Shown here in pieces: positions 58,864-64,000 of a stretch of 64,000 nt of DNA (the stretch's first letter is position 1; each line of letters starts with the position of its first letter). The DNA comes from Clostridium sp031626875 (GTDB taxonomy: Bacteria > Bacillota > Clostridia > Clostridiales > Clostridiaceae): contig NZ_JANDMF010000010.1 of the NCBI RefSeq assembly GCF_031626875.1, positions 56,483 to 120,482 on the forward strand, read 5' to 3'. The translations under genes and the position numbers were made by a program. The notes below the pieces were generated by a model, which saw only the letters and a list, made by a program, of their open reading frames with translations, did no database searches and was not told the origin of the DNA.

Positions 58864-59535
58864 TCAAATTTTATGATATTTATTCAGAGGTCTCCCAACT
58901 TTTCCATATTCAATTAATTTTTCAACACTTTTTTCATTTTCCATATATTCAAGATATCTTCTAACAGTTACTCTTGACATACCTAATTTTCCGGCTAAAT
59001 CTTCTGCTGTAAAATCCTCTTTGTTTCTTTTTTTTATTTCCTCATATATTAATTCATATGTATATTTACTAAATCCCTTAATAACTTCATCATTTGAAAA
59101 AGCATTAACAGAAAATATAAGCTTATCCAGCTCATCTTGTTCTAACTCATCATTTCTTTTTAATCTATTGTATCTATCTTTAAATTGATTTAGTGCTTCC
59201 TTAAATCTTTCAAAGGTAAAAGGTTTAATTAGATAATCCACCACTCCATATCTAAAAGATTCTTGTATCTTTTCAATAGAATTTTCTGCTGTAATTAAAA
59301 TAATATCTATTGCTATTTCTTGTTCTCTTAACCACTTTAAAAAATTAATTCCATTTTCTTTAGGAAGATATACATCAAGTAATATTAAATCTGGCTTTTT
59401 AGCTGATATAAGTTTTTTCAATTCAGCAATTGTTGAAGTAGCTTTCTCCAAATTAAATCCCTCTACTTTTTTCAAAAACATAGAGTTTACTTTTCTAACC
59501 ATTGGATCATCATCTACAATTACCACTTGAATCAT
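58864..59535 (-). CDS. CitB/DcuR-type response regulator
   Basis: Start at ATG 59535 (MIQVVIVDDDPMVRK) with GGAGTGG upstream. 223 residues. Receiver with D54 (LILLDVYLPKENG) and K (DYLIKPFTFERF). C-terminal HTH: FTAEDLAGKLGMSRVTVRRY, LEYMENEK, KVGRPLNKYHKI, as in CitB/DcuR. Coupled to the kinase gene by a 26-nt overlap. Controls the permease and malic enzyme genes beside it by inference. Confidence 0.92.
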   Translation of the reverse strand: MIQVVIVDDDPMVRKVNSMFLKKVEGFNLEKATSTIAELKKLISAKKPDLILLDVYLPKENGINFLKWLREQEIAIDIILITAENSIEKIQESFRYGVVDYLIKPFTFERFKEALNQFKDRYNRLKRNDELEQDELDKLIFSVNAFSNDEVIKGFSKYTYELIYEEIKKRNKEDFTAEDLAGKLGMSRVTVRRYLEYMENEKSVEKLIEYGKVGRPLNKYHKI

Positions 59536-61135
59536 TTTCACCACTCCTTGTTATTGGTATAACTATATTCCAAAGTATGCCATTATCTACTTCAAGATTT
59601 ATTACACCATTACATTGTTCAATTATTTTCTTTACTATATACATTCCATTTCCACGTTGACCATCTTTTGTTGAAAATCCCTGCTCATATATCTTTTCTA
59701 TATGTTCAGCTGATATTCCCCCTCCATTATCCTTAACTACTATATTTAATAAGCTATTGTTTTCAACTATTTTTATATATATTAACCCTGTTCCATCATT
59801 TTTTACTTCATCTAAAGAGTTTTCTATTAAATTTCCTAAAACTGATACTATTTCTTCTGAAGTTATATTTTCTGGTAACTTTGTAAAATTTGAATTTTCA
59901 TCAATATTCATCTTAACCCTATACTCTTCAGCCTTATTATATTTTGCTAATAATAATGCTGATATAGATGCATCTTTTATGTTATCAGTTAGAATATTGC
60001 TTATATTTTTTCTTACTCTGGCTACATTAGAAATGAACTCCAATGCTTCATTGTACTCTTCTAATTGTATAAGCCCTGAAACAGTATGAAGCTTATTCAT
60101 AAATTCATGATTTTGAGCCCTTAAAGACCAAGTCATCTTTTTAATTCCAGTAAGTTCTTCTGCCATCTTTGTTACTTCTGTTTTATCTCTAAAGCTAGCT
60201 ATGGCTCCTATAACCTTTCCTCTATTAACTATGGGAACTCTATTTGTCATTATAACAGTATTATTTATCCTTTGCTCTTCTTCATATTCTGATTTACCTG
60301 TCTCTAACACATTACTTAAACGTGTATTTGGAATAATATCCTCTACATTTTGTCCTATAATCTCTACTTTATCAGTATTTTTTCCAAAGTGTAATATATT
60401 TAATGCCGAATCATTTATAAGAGTAATTTTTCCCTCATCATCAACAGCTACAACCCCTTCATGAATAGCATCAAGCATTCCCATCTTTTCATTGTAAAGT
60501 TTTGTTATTTCGTTTGGTTCAAGTCCTAGCAAAGTATTCTTTATATTTCTTGCTAATAAAAACGCACCTATTATTCCTGCCAAAAGTCCACCAAGCGCAA
60601 TTAAAATTATATATATAATAGCTATATGTTTATCTGTTTCAATACTCTGAGTAAGTGTACCCACTGACACAAAACCTATCATCTTATCATTTTTTAAATC
60701 ATATATGGGTGCAAAAATTCTTAATGATTTTCCTAATGACCCTTTAGCTTCAGAAATATATGTATCTCCAGTTTCTATTACCCGCCTCTCATCTCCACCT
60801 TCAAATTTTTCTCCAATCATTTCAGGGTTTGGATGTGAATATCTAATTTCTTTCATATTAGCTACAGTAACATATTCAATTTGTTCTAAATTTCCTAGTT
60901 GCATATTAATATAAGGTCCAATCTCTCCATTTGGATCATTAACCTCAAGTGCACTTATTATCTCCTTAGAATGTGCAACCAGCTCAGCTACATTGGTAAT
61001 ATTGGTTCTAGCCTTTCTTTCAATATTTTTTGTCATCCATGAAACAACAAAAAATGTGATTATAAGTATAGAAATGAATACTACTGAAATGACCAATAAA
61101 GTAAGTTTTGTCTGTAATTTCATTGTCTTTTTCAT
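59510..61135 (-). CDS. CitA/DcuS-type sensor kinase
   Basis: 541 residues. TM1 at about 11-33, extracytoplasmic PAS-like sensor 34-170 with EIRYSHPNPEMIGEKFEGGD and GSLGKSLRIFAPIYD (the RYSHP and GKSxR features of citrate/C4-dicarboxylate sensors), TM2 about 170-195, cytoplasmic PAS (220-320), DHp with H343 in RAQNHEFMNKLH, and a HATPase domain ending in GNGMYIVKKIIEQCNG. Likely senses a di- or tricarboxylate outside the cell. Confidence 0.93.
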   Translation of the reverse strand: MKKTMKLQTKLTLLVISVVFISILIITFFVVSWMTKNIERKARTNITNVAELVAHSKEIISALEVNDPNGEIGPYINMQLGNLEQIEYVTVANMKEIRYSHPNPEMIGEKFEGGDERRVIETGDTYISEAKGSLGKSLRIFAPIYDLKNDKMIGFVSVGTLTQSIETDKHIAIIYIILIALGGLLAGIIGAFLLARNIKNTLLGLEPNEITKLYNEKMGMLDAIHEGVVAVDDEGKITLINDSALNILHFGKNTDKVEIIGQNVEDIIPNTRLSNVLETGKSEYEEEQRINNTVIMTNRVPIVNRGKVIGAIASFRDKTEVTKMAEELTGIKKMTWSLRAQNHEFMNKLHTVSGLIQLEEYNEALEFISNVARVRKNISNILTDNIKDASISALLLAKYNKAEEYRVKMNIDENSNFTKLPENITSEEIVSVLGNLIENSLDEVKNDGTGLIYIKIVENNSLLNIVVKDNGGGISAEHIEKIYEQGFSTKDGQRGNGMYIVKKIIEQCNGVINLEVDNGILWNIVIPITRSGENDSSGNCR

Positions 61136-61172
61136 AATCTTATCTCATCCTTAATATTTAAATTAAAACTTT

Positions 61173-61230
61173 AAAAACACGGAAACGTAGAGGATATTAT
61201 AAAAATATCCTTCATATTTCCCGTGTTTAA
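61173..61230 (-). terminator. Terminator after the permease gene
   Basis: AAACACGG/CCGTGTTT outer arms with an inner AGGATAT/ATATCCT hairpin, then TTTTTAAAG on the minus strand. It separates the permease/malic enzyme unit from the two-component genes. Confidence 0.7.
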
Positions 61231-61257
61231 ATATATCTTATCTAATAATATTTTTCA

Positions 61258-62229
61258 TCATATAGCAACTTCACTATTTAATTTTTTTGCTTTTTTCTTT
61301 TCATATATTTTAAAAACATATGAAACAATAAACGGACAAATTATAGCTGATATTACACAAGAAGCTGCAACTTGTGCTGTAGCTGCTGTAGCCACTGCAA
61401 CTAGTGTTGGATCTGTTGCTGCAACTGCAATTGGTGTTGCTACTGCATTTCCTGCTGTTGTTCCTGTTGCTAATCCAAGTACAGGTTCTTCTTTAAATAT
61501 TTTAAGAAGAATAAATGATCCTATACCTGTAAATGCAGCCACTACACCTAATAATACTCCAGGTAATCCTGCATCTACAATATTACCTAAGTTCATTCCT
61601 GCACCTAATGGAAATGAGAAAAACGGAATTAATAATAACTTACTTCCTCCAAGAAATTTTCTCATATCAGTATCAATATTTCCTAAAATCATTCCTATTA
61701 TTATTGGAATTAATACTGCTATAAGTGATTTAAAAGGAATTTGTGCGAGTCCTGATGCACCTAATGCAACTAATGTGAAAAATGGGCCATCTTTTATAGA
61801 TAGTATAGCATAAGCTCCAACATCTGTCTCATCTCCATATTGTGAAGCAAGTGAAGCATATAATCCACCATTACAATTTGTTAATGCTGCTAGTATTGCA
61901 AGAGGTGATAATCCTAATACTCCTGCTGGTCCAAAAACTTTTCCTACAATTATACCAATACTGGCACCTACTATAAATTGTCCAATTACTAATATTGCAC
62001 CTTTTTTTATTGCCTTTGGTGCTAATTTAAAATTAATTTGTGACCCAATTAAAAACATGAAACAAGCCAAAATTGTTGTTGCTGCTTTTGGGCCAAATAA
62101 TGCAGTAGTAAATCCTCCAATTTCTAAGAATTGTGGAAAAAATGTATTTGTTAATACCCCTAGAAAAAGTGGAACAACCATCATTCCTCCTGGAATTTTA
62201 TCAAGTGTCTTCTTTATTGGAATTTGCAT
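61258..62229 (-). CDS. KdgT-family permease, probably for malate or another carboxylate
   Basis: 323 residues, about ten TM segments (MMVVPLFLGVLTNTFFPQFL, TTILACFMFLIGSQINFKLA, GQFIVGASIGIIVGKVF and on). Features SLASQYGDETDVGAYAILSI and GLATGTTAGNAVATPIAVAA match 2-keto-3-deoxygluconate permeases. Its neighbours, however, are malic enzyme and a dicarboxylate sensor system, with no KDG catabolic gene, so a carboxylate substrate is the better inference. 22 nt after the malic enzyme stop. Confidence 0.85.
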   Translation of the reverse strand: MQIPIKKTLDKIPGGMMVVPLFLGVLTNTFFPQFLEIGGFTTALFGPKAATTILACFMFLIGSQINFKLAPKAIKKGAILVIGQFIVGASIGIIVGKVFGPAGVLGLSPLAILAALTNCNGGLYASLASQYGDETDVGAYAILSIKDGPFFTLVALGASGLAQIPFKSLIAVLIPIIIGMILGNIDTDMRKFLGGSKLLLIPFFSFPLGAGMNLGNIVDAGLPGVLLGVVAAFTGIGSFILLKIFKEEPVLGLATGTTAGNAVATPIAVAATDPTLVAVATAATAQVAASCVISAIICPFIVSYVFKIYEKKKAKKLNSEVAI

Positions 62230-62250
62230 ATTTTATCACTCCATTCCTTT

Positions 62251-63423
62251 TTATACTCTTGCTGCTCCAGTTTTTCTTGCAGCTGTCCTTATTGCTTCTG
62301 CTACATTAGTTGCAACATTTCTATCTAAAGCACTTGGAATTACATTATTTTCATTTAAATCCTCATCTTTTATGTAATTAGCTATTGCATAAGCTGCTGC
62401 AATTTTCATTTCTTCATTGATTTCTTTTGCTCTAACATCTAATGCACCTCTAAATATTCCAGGAAAAGCTAATACATTATTAACTTGGTTAGGAAAATCT
62501 GATCTTCCTGTTCCTACTACTCTTGCTCCTGCTGCTTTTGCTTCATCTGGCATTATTTCTGGTGTTGGATTTGCCATTGCAAATAGAATTGAATCTTTAT
62601 TCATATTTCTTACCATATCTTTGCTTACTATTCCTGGTGCTGAAACTCCTATAAACACATCTGCACCTGTTAATGCATCACCTAAGTTTCCTTTAATGTT
62701 ATCTGGATTAGTTATCTTTGCAAGTTCCTTCTTAGCATCATCTACATTTTCTATTCCTCTGTAAAGAATACCAACCTTGTCACAGGCAATTAAATTCTTT
62801 ACTCCTAAAGAAAGTAATAATTTAGCTATAGCAGTTCCAGCTGCTCCTGCTCCATTAACAACAACTTTTACATCCTCTATTTTCTTATCAACAACTTTTA
62901 AAGCATTTATTACACCTGCTAGAACAACTATTGCTGTTCCATGTTGATCATCATGAAATACTGGTATATCAAGTTCTTTCTTTAATCTCTCTTCAACTTC
63001 AAAACATCTTGGTGCTCCAATGTCTTCTAAATTAATTCCTCCAAAACCTGGTGCTATCATCTTTACAGTTTGTACAATTTCGTCAACATTCTTTGTATCC
63101 AAACATATTGGGAATGCATCGACATCAGCAAATTCTTTAAACAGAACTGCTTTTCCTTCCATAACTGGTAGTCCAGCTTTTGGCCCTATATCGCCTAATC
63201 CTAATACTGCTGTTCCATCAGTTACTACTGCAACTATATTTCCTTTTGATGTATATTTATAAACATTTTCTTCATTTTCATGAATTTTTCTACAAGGTTC
63301 AGCTACTCCTGGTGTATAAGCTAAACTTAAGTCATCTTTTGTTTCAACTTTTACTTTTGATACTATTTCTAGTTTTCCTATATTTTTCTCATGTAATTTT
63401 AAACTTTCTTCAAAATAATTCAT
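62251..63423 (-). CDS. Malic enzyme (malate dehydrogenase, decarboxylating)
   Basis: 390 residues, the short bacterial form. N-terminal LSLAYTPGVAEPCRKIHENE, catalytic VTDGTAVLGLGDIGPKAGLP, FGGINLEDIGAPRCFEVEER, then the NAD-binding GAGAAGTAIAKLLLSLGVKN, LFAMANPTPEIMPDEA and GRSDFPNQVNNVLAFPGIFR. Malate plus NAD(P) gives pyruvate, CO2 and NAD(P)H. First gene of the unit with the permease. ATG 63423 follows GGAAGGGAATG. Confidence 0.96.
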   Translation of the reverse strand: MNYFEESLKLHEKNIGKLEIVSKVKVETKDDLSLAYTPGVAEPCRKIHENEENVYKYTSKGNIVAVVTDGTAVLGLGDIGPKAGLPVMEGKAVLFKEFADVDAFPICLDTKNVDEIVQTVKMIAPGFGGINLEDIGAPRCFEVEERLKKELDIPVFHDDQHGTAIVVLAGVINALKVVDKKIEDVKVVVNGAGAAGTAIAKLLLSLGVKNLIACDKVGILYRGIENVDDAKKELAKITNPDNIKGNLGDALTGADVFIGVSAPGIVSKDMVRNMNKDSILFAMANPTPEIMPDEAKAAGARVVGTGRSDFPNQVNNVLAFPGIFRGALDVRAKEINEEMKIAAAYAIANYIKDEDLNENNVIPSALDRNVATNVAEAIRTAARKTGAARV

Positions 63424-63614
63424 TTTTATAACATTCCCTTCCTTATATTAGTTATAAATAGTCCGTTTGTATTACATGGTAGCACTAAATCGTATATTTA
63501 AGTTTTTATGTACTTAAAAAATATTTTTTGGTCATAAAAAATAGTTTGTTATATTTTTAACATATTTTGCCTTATAATCTATCTCTTTCTATATTTAATC
63601 TTTTCAATAAAAAA

Positions 63615-63647
63615 GCCAATGAAAATTTTAATTAACTTTTCATTGGT
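63615..63647 (-). terminator. Second rRNA operon terminator
   Basis: GCCAATGAAAA pairs with TTTTCATTGGT; TTTTTTATTG follows on the minus strand. Confidence 0.75.
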
Positions 63648-63684
63648 TCTCTATTATTTATTATAAAAATTTTAATAATAAAAT

Positions 63685-63722
63685 AGCTCTAGTATAAATG
63701 AAAAATCATCTACACTAGAGCT
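63685..63722 (-). terminator. First rRNA operon terminator
   Basis: AGCTCTAGTATA pairs with TACACTAGAGCT (one mismatch), then ATTTTATTATT on the minus strand, just after the 5S gene. Confidence 0.75.
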
Positions 63723-63733
63723 ATCTTTAATTA

Positions 63734-63850
63734 CCTGGCAATGTCTTACTCTCCCACACAGTCTCCCATGCAGTACCATCAGCGCTGTAGAGCTTAACTT
63801 TCCTGTTCGGAATGGAAAGGAGTGTTTCCTCTACGCCATTATCACCAGAT
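63734..63850 (-). rRNA. rrf: 5S ribosomal RNA
   Basis: On the minus strand the sequence starts CTGGTGATAATGGCGTAGAG, contains CATTCCGAACAGGAAAGTTA (loop B/C region) and ends GGGAGAGTAAGACATTGCCAG. Terminal CTGG/CCAG pair, about 117 nt. It is the last gene of the rRNA operon. Confidence 0.95.
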
Positions 63851-63929
63851 GCTTTTAATTTTCAAAGAATTCTATTCTTTGAAAATTGCACACAGTTCCT
63901 TGTTGTATTCTTGTACTTTTATATTATTG

Positions 63930-64000
63930 GTCAAGCCCTCGACCTATTAGTATCAGTCAGCTAAATATGTTACCATACTTACACCTCTGACCTATCAACC
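63930..64000 (-). rRNA. rrl: 23S ribosomal RNA, 3' end (runs off right edge)
   Basis: On the minus strand GGTTGATAGGTCAGAGGTGT and GACTGATACTAATAGGTCGA, ending GGGCTTGACC, is the conserved 3' end of 23S rRNA. About 80 bp separates it from 5S, with no tRNA between. The rest of the gene lies outside the window. Confidence 0.95.

Larger units (their letters stand above)
63424..63734. other. 310-bp interval between malic enzyme and 5S rRNA genes
   Basis: Contains two terminators of the rRNA operon (63615-63647 and 63685-63722) and the malic enzyme upstream region. No gene. Confidence 0.7.

Noticed and set aside
61223..61813. 196-codon plus-strand frame rich in Ala/Ile/Pro
   Set aside because: Antisense shadow of the permease gene; the repeated Ala/Ile pattern mirrors membrane-protein codons.
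62417..62764. 115-codon plus-strand frame
   Set aside because: Antisense shadow of malic enzyme.
63851..63929. Possible tRNA between 5S and 23S genes
   Set aside because: Only about 80 bp with no cloverleaf pattern or conserved TTC arm.

Overview
The window reads as chromosome of a very AT-rich Gram-positive anaerobe, most likely Clostridium sensu stricto. The reasons are strong AGGAGG-type ribosome sites, heavy use of ATA and AGA codons, occasional TTG/GTG starts, rRNA of clostridial character, and gene families typical of clostridia (VanW, DUF4179 with its sigma factor, GntR-controlled nucleoside genes, a malic enzyme module). A species cannot be named from the sequence alone.

Positions 1 to about 2,480 hold part of a small mobile element read on the minus strand. 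It has a Cro-like regulator, a small membrane protein, a microprotein, a one-TM peptide, an FtsK/Zot-like ATPase and the start of a rolling-circle replication protein that runs off the left edge. The gene set resembles a filamentous-phage (inovirus-like) or RCR plasmid/IME element more than the tailed phage next to it.

Positions about 2,500 to 36,370 are a nearly complete temperate siphophage prophage. The integrase, ImmA-like protease and CI repressor are on the plus strand at the right end. All other genes are on the minus strand. From right to left they are: Cro with a three-site operator region; an early module with an HD hydrolase, Sak4-like ATPase, SSB-like protein and ERCC4 nuclease; a primase-helicase; a probable replication origin of GGTAACC iterons around an AT-only core; a sigma-like late regulator; TerS; a possible packaging region; TerL; SPP1-type portal and minor head proteins; a two-gene accessory insert with an Acb2/Tad1-like nucleotide sponge; scaffold, capsid, connectors and major tail protein; frameshifted G/GT chaperones; tape measure, Dit, Tal and BppU; XhlA and a secreted GH25 endolysin; and a D12-class adenine methyltransferase. 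Many terminator-like hairpins punctuate the late operon.

Positions 36,370 to 51,430 are host genes: an HxlR regulator beside the prophage border with a 20-bp palindrome, DUF3892, NADAR, a DUF4179 regulator with its sigma factor, deoB and uridine phosphorylase with a divergent GntR regulator, a TolB-like propeller, an alpha/beta hydrolase, two paralogous beta-rich proteins, a Vat/CatB-type acetyltransferase with a possible leader peptide, a DUF4114-like protein and a ParB-like protein.

Positions 51,460 to 57,230 form a peptide-antibiotic-type module: a response regulator, two ABC transporters and a histidine kinase. AcpH-like and VanW genes follow. Positions 58,860 to 63,420 encode a CitAB/DcuSR-type two-component system, a KdgT-family permease and malic enzyme, probably a malate uptake and decarboxylation unit. 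The right edge carries the 5S and the 3' end of the 23S rRNA, both minus strand.
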